From: an uncultured bacterium
GTDB taxonomy: Bacteria; Desulfobacterota; Desulfobulbia; Desulfobulbales; Desulfobulbaceae
Reading direction: 5' to 3'
Assembly: GCA_903896915.1 (NCBI GenBank)
Contig: CAITZN010000449.1
Location: 1-12,598 of the forward strand
Length of the DNA: 12,598 nt
Part shown: piece after piece, positions 1 through 7,331 of the stretch
Numbering within the stretch: the stretch's first letter is position 1
How the letters are laid out: each line of letters starts with the position of its first letter
The notes under the pieces: generated by a model
The model's input: the letters and a program-made list of their open reading frames with translations, nothing else
Database searches by the model: none
Told to the model about the DNA's origin: nothing
Translations under genes and position numbers: made by a program

Positions 1-94
1 TCAGGATCCGCTGTGGAGCGGCGGCAAGAAAACCCGACAGCGGTGAGGGGGGATCGGGAAAACTTCCGGGCCGACTCTCAGCAGATGCAGCTAT
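1..94. other. Window edge, no supportable gene
   Basis: This stretch lies downstream of the small minus-strand gene that ends at 95. I see no start codon with a ribosome binding site and no open frame with coding character on either strand. On the minus strand a short CCG/CGG stem is followed by a T-rich run near 30-50, which could be a very weak terminator for the small gene, but the stem is too short to call. Confidence 0.4.
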
Positions 95-247
95 TCAGCG
101 ATCTTTTTTCCGATCCATGGCCAGCTGCTGCCAGACCACCTCATAGGAGGCGCAGTATTCCCGGACCAGTTGTTTTCGTGCCGACAGGTTGAGCAGCCAG
201 TAACAGGGGCTGAGCATCAGGATGCGGATGGCTTGTTTAGGTGTCAT
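95..247 (-). CDS. Small 50-residue protein of unknown function
   Basis: An intact 50-residue frame runs from ATG at 245-247 to TGA at 95-97. It starts MTPKQAIRIL and ends DRKKDR. The case for a real gene rests on the ribosome binding site: a full AAGGAGG (255-261, minus strand) placed 7 bases before the ATG, better than that of most larger genes here. The N-terminal half carries a short hydrophobic or amphipathic stretch (about residues 7-21, ILMLSPCYWLLNL) and the C-terminal end is strongly charged. There are two cysteines (15 and 32) in no metal-binding spacing, and the hydrophobic stretch is short for a membrane span. It is transcribed divergently from metF across a 243-base spacer. I do not recognise the family and propose no function; it could be a small regulatory or membrane-associated protein, or the last gene of a unit lying outside the window. 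Confidence 0.7.
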   Translation of the reverse strand: MTPKQAIRILMLSPCYWLLNLSARKQLVREYCASYEVVWQQLAMDRKKDR

Positions 248-307
248 GGTTTCCCCTCCTTGGTCAACGTTCTACCTGATAGCTTATCGGCGCTTTTGTT
301 TGATGTA

Positions 308-338
308 TTTAGCCTTTAGGTGTTTAGGCTGTAGGCGG
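308..338. repeat. Degenerate TAGG repeat tract, upstream half
   Basis: TAG occurs at 310, 317, 325 and 332, that is every 7-8 bases, in the context TTTAG(G/C)-C/T. The tract contains TAGGTGTTTAG (317-327) and TTAGGCTGTAG (324-334). It ends just before the candidate metF -35 element. The 9-mer TTTAGGTGT (315-323) also occurs at 236-244, overlapping the start of the small minus-strand gene. The role is unknown: it may be an intergenic repeat family or an operator. Confidence 0.6.
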
Positions 339-339
339 G

Positions 340-368
340 TTGAATAACAGGAGCGACAATTCTATTTT
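340..368 (+). promoter_or_regulatory. Candidate sigma70 promoter of metF
   Basis: TTGAAT (340-345) and TATTTT (363-368) are separated by exactly 17 bases, giving four of six consensus bases in each hexamer. It would give a leader of about 115 bases before metF. It lies exactly between the two TAGG repeat tracts, so anything binding them could affect it. This is a prediction from spacing and match only. Confidence 0.35.
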
Positions 369-370
369 CA

Positions 371-414
371 CCTAACAGTCTACATGGTTAAAATGCTACA
401 GCCTAATCACCACC
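371..414. repeat. Degenerate TAGG repeat tract, inverted downstream half
   Basis: CTA, the complement of the upstream TAG, occurs at 372, 380, 396 and 403, with spacings of 8, 16 and 7. CTACAGCCTAA (396-406) is the perfect reverse complement of TTAGGCTGTAG (324-334), so the two tracts form an 11-base inverted repeat with 61 bases between the arms. In RNA only the downstream arm would be in the predicted metF leader, so DNA looping or protein binding is more plausible than an RNA hairpin. Confidence 0.55.
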
Positions 415-490
415 AACGTTTTTCAACCGTAACGGTCCGGCTCCATGTAAAGCCGCCCACCCGCCACGGCCATGCACAAGGAGCAAGAGG

Positions 491-1363
491 ATGCAGATCC
501 CGCAACTGATCAAACAACAGAGTCCATTTGTTTCGCTTGAATTTTTCCCACCCAAGAAACAGGAAGAGTGGCCAGGATTCCTCGATGCCGCCAGGGAACT
601 GCAGCAATTGCGACCACTCTTTGCCTCGGTGACCTATGGGGCTGGCGGTTCCACCCAGTCCAATACCCTGGAGATCTGTGAACAGCTGATCCGAACCTGC
701 GGTTTCGAGATCATGCCGCACCTCACCGGGGTAGCGGCCGACCAGGGCAAGATCGACGGGTTCCTCGACGCGATCCAGTCCCTGGGGATTGAGAATGTCC
801 TGGCCCTGCGGGGTGATCGTCCCGCCGGGTTCACTGGCACGGATGGGGAGCTCTTTGCCACCTTCCCTCATGCCTCGGATCTGGTGGCTTATATCCGCAA
901 ACACAATCCCAACCTTGCAATCGGCGTAGCCGGGTTTCCCGAAGCCCACGCCGAGGCGCCCTCTTTTGCCGCTGATCTTAAGGTGATGCAACGCAAAGTG
1001 GCCTGCGGCGCCGATTTCATCATCACCCAATTGTATTTCGACAACCGGGTCTATTTTGACTATGTCGAACGATTACGGGAGCGTGGAGTCACCGTTCCGG
1101 TCATCCCCGGTGTTCTGCCCATCCGTAGCCTGGCCTCACTTCGATTTACCCTCCAGTTGTGCAACGCCCGGGTACCGGGCCAGCTGATCAACGGACTGAT
1201 GAAGGCCAATGAGCAGGGCGGGGCCAAGGCGGTCTACGAAATCGGCGTGGCCTATGCCCGTGAGCAAGTCAAAGGCCTGCTGGCCGGAGGTGCGCCCGGA
1301 GTGCATCTCTACACCCTCAACAAGGCGGACATGTGTCTTGAGGTCATGGACGGCCTACTGTGA
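491..1363 (+). CDS. metF: 5,10-methylenetetrahydrofolate reductase
   Basis: MetF reduces 5,10-methylene-THF to 5-methyl-THF with an FAD-bound TIM barrel, supplying the methyl group for methionine synthesis from homocysteine; in anaerobes it can also run in C1 metabolism. The 290-residue length matches the bacterial catalytic-only form, without the SAM-binding domain of eukaryotes. Family motifs appear in order: SLEFFPPK (15-22, with E17 at the position of the catalytic glutamate), SVTYGAGGST (46-55), HLT (77-79), LRGDRP (106-111, with D109 the flavin-contacting aspartate), AGFPEAH (147-153), QLYFD (180-184), PGVLP (206-210) and LYTLN (273-277). The start is set by AAGGAG (478-483), 7 bases before the ATG. 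Its 3' end overlaps the convergent MATE exporter gene by 20 bases. No metE/metH or metV lies beside it, so the electron donor cannot be told from context. The identity is secure. Confidence 0.96.
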   Translation: MQIPQLIKQQSPFVSLEFFPPKKQEEWPGFLDAARELQQLRPLFASVTYGAGGSTQSNTLEICEQLIRTCGFEIMPHLTGVAADQGKIDGFLDAIQSLGIENVLALRGDRPAGFTGTDGELFATFPHASDLVAYIRKHNPNLAIGVAGFPEAHAEAPSFAADLKVMQRKVACGADFIITQLYFDNRVYFDYVERLRERGVTVPVIPGVLPIRSLASLRFTLQLCNARVPGQLINGLMKANEQGGAKAVYEIGVAYAREQVKGLLAGGAPGVHLYTLNKADMCLEVMDGLL

Positions 1364-2741
1364 CCGGCTGCCCCCCTCCCTCCAGCCGGCGCAGTATAAT
1401 CAACACCCTGCCGCCAAGCAGACTTGCCGCAACCGTCAGGGCCAGAATCAACCCAATCCAGAAGCCCTGAGGGCCGGGCGTGAGCCCCCACCAACCTCCC
1501 AACCCCAATCCATAGCCCATCGGCAGTCCAATCCCCCAGTAGGCCAGCAACATCAGCAAAAGCGGCACGCGCGTGTCTTTGCAGCCGCGCAGGATACCGC
1601 CGAAGTTCGCCTGGAGAGCATCCGGCAATTGAAAGATCGCCGCCAGGCAGAGCAGAGCCGCGGCCTGGTGCCGGACACTAAGGTCCAGGCTGTAGAGAGC
1701 TGCAATTGCAGGCGAGAAGGTGAGGATAAGCAGACAGGTCAGGACGGAGCCACCCAACGCTAGCCCCAACCCTGTCCGGATCGTCCGCCGCAAGCGCCTG
1801 ACCCGCCCACGACCGATCGTAAAACCAATGCGCACGGTCAGGGCCGTGGCCAGACTGTAGGGCAGCATATAGAGCAGCGAGGTAAAATTGAGCGCAACCT
1901 GATGGGCCGCCACCACCGAAGCCCCAAGCTTGGCAATAAACAGGGCGATGACCGCGAAGATGGAGCATTCGATAAACAGCGCGATGCCCATCGGCAACCC
2001 CAGGCGGAGAAAAGAGCCGATGGCCCAACCCGACTGGTCAAGCGATAGGGCAAAAAGATGGTCGGTTCCAGCCAGCCGGCTTTTGGCAAGAAGAATCGCC
2101 ATGAACAGCAGCATGGCCAAGAGGGAGAGCGCGGTCGCCCAGCCGCAGCCGACGCCGCCTAGAGCCGGCAGCCCCAGTTTGCCATAAATCAGGAGATAGT
2201 TGGCCACGATATTCACCAGCAGGCCGAAAAAACCGGCGAACATCGAGAGCCGGGGACGCGCCAGGCCATCGCCACCGTTACGGAGAGCGAGAAAGACGCC
2301 AGCCGCCGGCAGTCCCCAGGAAATGGCAAACAGATAGCGCCCGGTAATAGGGATCACCTCAGGACTCACCCCCATCCAGGCCATAAGTGGTGTCATCAGC
2401 CAGAGGACCGGCATCAGGAGGATACCGCTGCCCAGACCGATCCCCATGCCGAGGCGGATTTCGTGGCGAATCGCGGTCCGGTCACCCCGGCCATATGCCT
2501 GGGCTACGAGCGGCGTCACAGCGTTCATCAGACCGACCATGAAGAGATAGACCGGAAAAAACAGTGAGGAGCCAACCGCCACAGCCGCCAGGTCAACCGC
2601 ACTGAACCGGCCCGCCATGACCGTATCGACAAAGCCCATGGAGGTCTGAGAGAGTTGCGCCAGGACGAGCGGCCCGGTCAGCTTGAGAAGGACCGATGCC
2701 TCGTGGAGCAGGAGTTTGGTTGTTTTCATTGGGTCATCCAA
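1344..2741 (-). CDS. MATE-family multidrug/cation antiporter, NorM type
   Basis: This is a 465-residue inner-membrane exporter of the MATE family, which uses Na+ or H+ gradients to expel cationic drugs and metabolites. The sequence is strongly hydrophobic throughout, consistent with twelve helices in two six-helix halves. The N-terminal half carries the NorM signature: GPLVLAQLSQ (23-32), then MGFVDTVMAG (35-44) with the conserved aspartate D39, then TPLVAQAYGRGD (76-87). The second half has matching elements such as the stretch beginning LRLGLPMG. It starts 15 bases after the radical SAM gene and probably shares its transcript. The start is uncertain: ATG at 2741 or the in-frame ATG four codons on (2729), neither with a strong ribosome binding site; the latter gives an N-terminus closer to NorM. 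The last 20 bases lie antisense over metF. The substrate cannot be predicted. Confidence 0.93.
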   Translation of the reverse strand: MDDPMKTTKLLLHEASVLLKLTGPLVLAQLSQTSMGFVDTVMAGRFSAVDLAAVAVGSSLFFPVYLFMVGLMNAVTPLVAQAYGRGDRTAIRHEIRLGMGIGLGSGILLMPVLWLMTPLMAWMGVSPEVIPITGRYLFAISWGLPAAGVFLALRNGGDGLARPRLSMFAGFFGLLVNIVANYLLIYGKLGLPALGGVGCGWATALSLLAMLLFMAILLAKSRLAGTDHLFALSLDQSGWAIGSFLRLGLPMGIALFIECSIFAVIALFIAKLGASVVAAHQVALNFTSLLYMLPYSLATALTVRIGFTIGRGRVRRLRRTIRTGLGLALGGSVLTCLLILTFSPAIAALYSLDLSVRHQAAALLCLAAIFQLPDALQANFGGILRGCKDTRVPLLLMLLAYWGIGLPMGYGLGLGGWWGLTPGPQGFWIGLILALTVAASLLGGRVLIILRRLEGGGQPVTVGRP

Positions 2742-2756
2742 GGGGCGCGCAAGGTG

Positions 2757-4286
2757 TCAACCCTGCTCCGTCCCTTCCCGATGCCGGCTCTGTCGCTTGG
2801 TCAGATTGCCGCTGATGGTGTGCTGCTCGTCGGGCAGGCGGGTGACATGGGCACTGATCGCAGGCGGCAGCACCCTGCCCTTGATCACCAGAATGTCAGC
2901 CGCCAGACTGTCGGCTACCTCGGATGGCGCAACCCCTTTGTGCTCCACCAGAAACCGAAACAGGAGTTCAGCGAGGCGCGGCAGCCCGATCTGCCAGGTG
3001 GCACGGGTTTGTGCATACAACCAGAGCGAAAAGGCGAGAAAACCATGAAAGACGTCCCCGTCCGGCCAGAGTAAGGGGGCGGTGCGGCGAAAATTACCGC
3101 TGTTGTAGACCAGATCCCAGAACCTGGCCAGCCGCTTCATGGTCTGCATCCGGGCAAAGGGGATGAGATCGTTCTGCTGAATTTCGTAGGGCGGATCTTG
3201 CGCATAAATCATCCCGTACTGCCGGTCGTGGCGGTTGATAGCGGTGCCGGACAGCTTTTTCAGCACTCCCAGCTGGACTTCCCCGTGGGTCAGGGTCATG
3301 AGGCTGTTGAGATTTTCGCCGAACTGTTCGATGGATTCCCCCGGCAGCCCGATGATCAGATCGACATGCAAATGTGCCGTGGTTTCCTGTTCGAGAAAGG
3401 CTAGATTCTCACGAATTTTAGCAAAATCAAGTTTGCGGCTGATGTTGGCCCCGGTTGCCGGGTGCAAGGTCTGGATGCCGACCTCCAGTTGCAGGGTGCC
3501 GGGAGCAAAGCGTTTGAGCCGTTCTTTGAGCGAATCGGGAAAGTGGTCGGGGATGACCTCGAAATGGACATGAAAAGGCGGGGCCTTGGCGAGAAAAAAA
3601 TCGAGGATACGACCCGCCACGCCAGGGTTGCAATTAAAGGTCCGATCCACGAATTTGATGGTTCGCGCCCCGCGCTGCCACAGGGTTTCCAACTCGTCGA
3701 GAAAGCGGTCGATGGCGAAAAAACGGACCTTCTTGTCGAGCGAGGAGAGGCAGAATTCACAGGTGAAGGGACAGCCCCGCGAGGCCTCGACATAGGTGAT
3801 GCGGTGGGCGAGATCCTCGTCGGTGTAGAACCGGTACGGCAGGGCGAGTGTTTCAACCTCGACCTCTGACGCAGGGATGATGCGGTCCACCGGCGGGTTG
3901 CCGGCCAAGATGGCCGCGCAGAGGGCATGAAAAGCAATCTCTCCTTCCCCCTGGATGATATAATCGGCAGCGCTCAGATCGACCCGCATGGGCAAATGGC
4001 TGACCTCGGGTCCGCCGAGCACGATGCGGGTGGCTGGGGCAATCTGCTTGAGCAGCCCCACCAGTTGCCGCACCTGAGCAGCGTTCCAGATATAGACGCC
4101 GATGCCGACAATCGCCGGAGACGCGGCCAGGATCTTTTCGGCGATATCCCCCACCTGGTCGGTAAGGCTGTATTCCTGGATTCGAGCCAGGGGCTGCAAT
4201 TCCCCCAGATTGGCATACAACCAGCGCAGGCCAATGGCGGCATGGATATAGCGGGCGTTGATGGTGGCAAGAACAATACCGGCCAT
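2757..4286 (-). CDS. B12-binding-type radical SAM protein, DUF4080 family
   Basis: This 509-residue cytoplasmic protein has a Rossmann-like cobalamin-binding-type domain (about 1-140; GIGVYIWNAA at 61-70, GGPE at 91-94, GEGE at 113-116), a radical SAM core with the CPFTCEFC cluster motif (C172, C176, C179) and a C-terminal region of the DUF4080 type. KFVDRTFN (211-218) is a hallmark I associate with this family, and LQLEVGIQT (265-273) and GLPGE (313-317) are radical SAM strand motifs. I see no DxHxxG cobalamin-ligand motif in the N-terminal domain, so cobalamin, if bound, may be held without a histidine ligand. The reaction is unknown; related enzymes methylate or rearrange unactivated carbons. 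The gene lies 35 bases after acnA and 15 before the exporter, suggesting cotranscription. There is no clear ribosome binding site before ATG 4286. Confidence 0.88.
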   Translation of the reverse strand: MAGIVLATINARYIHAAIGLRWLYANLGELQPLARIQEYSLTDQVGDIAEKILAASPAIVGIGVYIWNAAQVRQLVGLLKQIAPATRIVLGGPEVSHLPMRVDLSAADYIIQGEGEIAFHALCAAILAGNPPVDRIIPASEVEVETLALPYRFYTDEDLAHRITYVEASRGCPFTCEFCLSSLDKKVRFFAIDRFLDELETLWQRGARTIKFVDRTFNCNPGVAGRILDFFLAKAPPFHVHFEVIPDHFPDSLKERLKRFAPGTLQLEVGIQTLHPATGANISRKLDFAKIRENLAFLEQETTAHLHVDLIIGLPGESIEQFGENLNSLMTLTHGEVQLGVLKKLSGTAINRHDRQYGMIYAQDPPYEIQQNDLIPFARMQTMKRLARFWDLVYNSGNFRRTAPLLWPDGDVFHGFLAFSLWLYAQTRATWQIGLPRLAELLFRFLVEHKGVAPSEVADSLAADILVIKGRVLPPAISAHVTRLPDEQHTISGNLTKRQSRHREGTEQG

Positions 4287-4321
4287 GGCTTACGCTAGCG
4301 CTGCTCCGGTCTGCGGCACGA

Positions 4322-7063
4322 TCACTTCCCTGCCAGCCGCTGCCGGAGTACCTTGTGCAGAATGCCGCCATGCCGGTAGTATTCGATTTCCATGTCGTTA
4401 TCCAGACGCAGAGTAACGGTGATGGTCTCGGAGCTGCCATCGGCGCGGTCGATGCGCAGCGGCACCGGTTGTCCGGGCTGGAGGTTGCCGTCGATCCCGG
4501 TCAGGCTGACAGTCTCGCTGCCGTCCAGGCCCAGGGTGGCGATGTCCGTGCCTGTGGGGAATTGCAGCGGCAGCACGCCCATCCCCACCAGATTGGAGCG
4601 ATGGATGCGTTCAAAGGAAACAGCGATCACCGCCTTGACCCCGAGCAGCATGGTCCCCTTGGCAGCCCAGTCGCGCGACGACCCGGTCCCGTAGTCTTTG
4701 CCCGCAAAAACGATCAACGGCGTTGCGGTTTTCATGTAGCGCATAGCCGCGTCATAAATCGGCATCTCGGTGCCCTCGGGCATCAGCCGGGTCAGGCCGC
4801 CCTCGCGGCTCGCCATCCGGTTGCGGATACGGATATTGGCAAAGGTGCCCCGCATCATGACCTCATGGTTGCCCCGCCGGGAGCCGTAGCTGTTGAAATC
4901 TTCGGGAGCAATTCCCTGCTCCTGGAGATAGAGACCTGCTGGGGTCTGCACCCCGATCGATCCGGCTGGAGAGATATGATCGGTGGTGATCGAATCGCCA
5001 AATAGAGCAAGAATCCGGGCGTGTTTGATATCAGCCAACGGTTGCGGCTCGCTGGTCATAGTCTGGAAAAATGGCGGTTCCCGGATATAGGAAGAATCCG
5101 TGTCCCACTGATAGAGATCGCCGCTACCGCCCTCAAGTGCTTGCCATTGGGCATCGCCGTCAAAAACCCCGGCATAGCTGCTGGTGAAGAGATCCGGGGT
5201 CACCGCCTGGTCCACTGCCGCCCGGATTTCTTCAGCGGTCGGCCAGATGTCGCGTAAAAAGACCGGTCGACCTTGTTCATCGATTCCCAGCGGATCGGAT
5301 TCCATATCAACAAGCATAGTGCCGGCCAAGGCATAGGCGACCACCAGGAGCGGAGAGCCGAGGTAATTGGCTTGGATCTGCGGATGGATGCGGGCCTCGA
5401 AATTACGATTGCCACTGAGCACGGCCGCCACCACCAACTGCTTATCTTTGATGGTACCTCCAATTGCGGCATCAAGCGGCCCACTGTTGCCGATGCAGGT
5501 GGTGCACCCATAGCCGACGACCTGGAACCCCAGGGCCTCGAGATCAGGGAGGAGACCGCTCTTTTCCAGATAGCGGGTGACCACCCGGGAGCCAGGCGCC
5601 ATGCTGGTCTTGACCCAGGACTTGGTGGTCAGGCCGCGAAGCCGTGCCTTCCGGGCCAACAGGCCGGCGCCAATCATCACATCCGGGTTGGAGGTGTTGG
5701 TGCAGCTGGTGATGGCGGCAATGACCACCGCGCCGTTGCCGAGACGGGTGCAGGCTTTGGTGGGCAGTGTTTGAGTTGAAGGAGTCTTTGCGCAGCAGGG
5801 ACAACCGTCCATGTTGCCTGCCTCGAGTGGAGATGGCTCCTGATGCAGTTGTTTGGCAAATTGAACAGAAAAATCTTGAGACACGGCAGACAGGGGCAGC
5901 AGATCCTGAGGCCGCCTCGGCCCGGCAAGGCTAGGCACCACCTCATCCAGCGCCACATCATAGGTCACTGAATAGTCCGGCTCCCTGCTGTCAGCAGCAA
6001 AGAAAAAGCCCTGTTCCTGACAGTAGGCGGCCACCAGCTCAATCTGTTCGGCCGACCGACCGCTGGCCCGCAGGTAGCGGAGGGTTTCCGCATCCACCGG
6101 GAAAAAGCCCATGGTGGCTCCATATTCCGGAGCCATGTTGGCAATAGTGGCCCGATCCGGCAGGGTCAACCCTTTGAGGCCTGGACCGAAAAACTCGACA
6201 AACCGACCGACCACGCCCTTGCCGCGCAGGAAGCGGGTCAGGGTCAGGACCAGGTCAGTGGCAGTGGTACCGGGCGGCAGGGTTCCGCTGAGCCGCACGC
6301 CAACCACCTCGGGGATCTGCAGCGAATACGGTTGACCGAGCAGCACTGCTTCCGCCTCGATGCCACCAACGCCCCAGCCCATGACTCCGAGACCGTTGAT
6401 CATGGTGGTGTGGGAATCGGTGCCGAGGACGCTGTCTGGACAGGCCAGAAGATTGCCGTCCTGTCCTTGCACCTGGACCACCGAGGCCAGATATTCGAGA
6501 TTCACCTGATGGACGATACCGGTGCCAGGCGGCACCACCCGAAAATTATCGAAAGCCTGCTGCCCCCAGTGGAGCATGGTGTAGCGTTCGCGGTTGCGGG
6601 CCATTTCCAGGTCGACATTGATCCCCAAGGCTTCGCTGCTACCGGCTCGGTCGACCTGAATACTGTGGTCGATCACCAGGTCGACAGGGATAAACGGGTT
6701 CATAGTGGCGGGATCACCACCCTGGCGCGCCAGCGCGGAGCGGAGCGCGGCCAGATCGACCAAGGCCGGAACCCCGGTGAAATCCTGGAGGATAACCCGA
6801 CTGGGCATGAAGGGCACGGCAGCAGCGCTGACCTGACCGGGTTGCCAGGAAGCCAGGTTGTCGATGTCCTGCCCGCTGGCCAGCCCTTGCGGATAATGGC
6901 GGAGCAGATTTTCCAGAAGAATACGGAGGGAGAAGGGCAGGCGCTCCATCGGACCGTAACCGAGAGGTTCCAGGGCCTTCACCGAATAGGCGGTATAGCG
7001 TTTGCCGCCCGCCTCAATGGTTATCCGGGGATCAAAAGAAGTGAAATCCGTGGTTACAGCCAT
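4322..7063 (-). CDS. acnA: Aconitate hydratase, AcnA/IRP type
   Basis: Aconitase interconverts citrate and isocitrate through cis-aconitate with a [4Fe-4S] cluster. The protein has 913 residues; AcnA of E. coli has about 890. Motifs: DSHTTMINGLGVMGWGVGG (216-234), SCTNTSNPD (453-461) and GYGCTTCIGNSGPL (517-530), giving cluster ligands C454, C520 and C523. The C-terminal swivel domain shows FGDSITTDHISPAGS (687-701), NSYGSRRGNHEVM (723-735) and the active-site loop GKDYGTGSSRDWAAKG (787-802). The domain order is that of AcnA, not of AcnB. The linker just before the first cluster ligand contains CPCC (421-424) plus C438, which I do not recall from other aconitases. The start has AAGAGGA 7 bases upstream of the ATG. 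A repeat tract lies in its predicted leader. It is the first gene of a probable acnA-radical SAM-MATE transcript. AcnD-like methylcitrate dehydratase is a less likely alternative, as no prp genes are nearby. Confidence 0.95.
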   Translation of the reverse strand: MAVTTDFTSFDPRITIEAGGKRYTAYSVKALEPLGYGPMERLPFSLRILLENLLRHYPQGLASGQDIDNLASWQPGQVSAAAVPFMPSRVILQDFTGVPALVDLAALRSALARQGGDPATMNPFIPVDLVIDHSIQVDRAGSSEALGINVDLEMARNRERYTMLHWGQQAFDNFRVVPPGTGIVHQVNLEYLASVVQVQGQDGNLLACPDSVLGTDSHTTMINGLGVMGWGVGGIEAEAVLLGQPYSLQIPEVVGVRLSGTLPPGTTATDLVLTLTRFLRGKGVVGRFVEFFGPGLKGLTLPDRATIANMAPEYGATMGFFPVDAETLRYLRASGRSAEQIELVAAYCQEQGFFFAADSREPDYSVTYDVALDEVVPSLAGPRRPQDLLPLSAVSQDFSVQFAKQLHQEPSPLEAGNMDGCPCCAKTPSTQTLPTKACTRLGNGAVVIAAITSCTNTSNPDVMIGAGLLARKARLRGLTTKSWVKTSMAPGSRVVTRYLEKSGLLPDLEALGFQVVGYGCTTCIGNSGPLDAAIGGTIKDKQLVVAAVLSGNRNFEARIHPQIQANYLGSPLLVVAYALAGTMLVDMESDPLGIDEQGRPVFLRDIWPTAEEIRAAVDQAVTPDLFTSSYAGVFDGDAQWQALEGGSGDLYQWDTDSSYIREPPFFQTMTSEPQPLADIKHARILALFGDSITTDHISPAGSIGVQTPAGLYLQEQGIAPEDFNSYGSRRGNHEVMMRGTFANIRIRNRMASREGGLTRLMPEGTEMPIYDAAMRYMKTATPLIVFAGKDYGTGSSRDWAAKGTMLLGVKAVIAVSFERIHRSNLVGMGVLPLQFPTGTDIATLGLDGSETVSLTGIDGNLQPGQPVPLRIDRADGSSETITVTLRLDNDMEIEYYRHGGILHKVLRQRLAGK

Positions 7064-7087
7064 ATTCGTGTCCTCTTGTGATGAGAA

Positions 7088-7133
7088 TAGATAGGTTGGT
7101 TAGGCTTTTAGGCTAAACACCTACAGCTTATCC
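7088..7133. repeat. TAGG-type repeat tract in the acnA leader
   Basis: TAGG occurs at 7092, 7101 and 7109 (spacings 9 and 8), followed by CTAAACACCTA (7113-7123). Read on the acnA coding strand the last element is TAGGTGTTTAG, identical over 11 bases to 317-327 upstream of metF and in the same orientation relative to the gene it precedes. It lies between the tentative acnA promoter and its ribosome binding site. Confidence 0.6.
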
Positions 7134-7144
7134 ACCTTTTTTCA

Positions 7145-7172
7145 ATTATGCCAGATTTAGAGAAAACAAGAA
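7145..7172 (-). promoter_or_regulatory. Tentative acnA promoter
   Basis: On the minus strand, TTCTTG (7167-7172) and CATAAT (7145-7150) are separated by 16 bases. The -10 is good (five of six) and the -35 is poor. It would start transcription near 7138, giving a leader of about 75 bases that contains the repeat tract. Confidence 0.3.
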
Positions 7173-7253
7173 CCCTGTTTTTTCTGATCAAGACGCCTCC
7201 GGAAACCGGGCCGCCAGCGCGGTATTTTTATCGACTGATCGGTCTCTGGCAAC

Positions 7254-7282
7254 TTGCTGTTTTTTTGCAGACATCCTATAGT
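7254..7282 (+). promoter_or_regulatory. Sigma70-type promoter of the homocysteine operon
   Basis: TTGCTG (7254-7259) and TATAGT (7277-7282) are separated by 17 bases. The match and spacing are good. Transcription would begin near 7289, leaving a leader of only about 43 bases, too short for a SAM or SAH riboswitch. I see no obvious operator palindrome around it. Confidence 0.55.
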
Positions 7283-7331
7283 AAAGCCGTTTCAAGGCGA
7301 ACCCGAGAGTCCCTACCTGTGAGAATGCGCT

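Noticed and set aside
308..414. CRISPR array
   Set aside because: Repeats are 7-9 bases, degenerate and without spacers of even length; no cas gene is present.
6332..7081. 249-residue plus-strand open frame
   Set aside because: It lies fully antisense to acnA, has no family-like motifs, and is explained by codon bias of the GC-rich gene opposite.
7200..7232. Terminator-like hairpins (CCGG-AAA-CCGG and CCGC-CAGC-GCGG followed by T-rich sequence)
   Set aside because: Stems are only four pairs, and no plus-strand gene lies upstream to be terminated.
7246..7260. Sigma54 promoter (TGGC...TTGC) before the DUF39 gene
   Set aside because: The GG and GC doublets are 6 bases apart instead of the required 10; the sigma70 match at the same place is better.
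7283..7331. SAM or SAH riboswitch before the homocysteine operon
   Set aside because: The predicted leader is about 43 bases with no strong helices; the metF leader (369-490) likewise shows no SAM riboswitch core that I can recognise.
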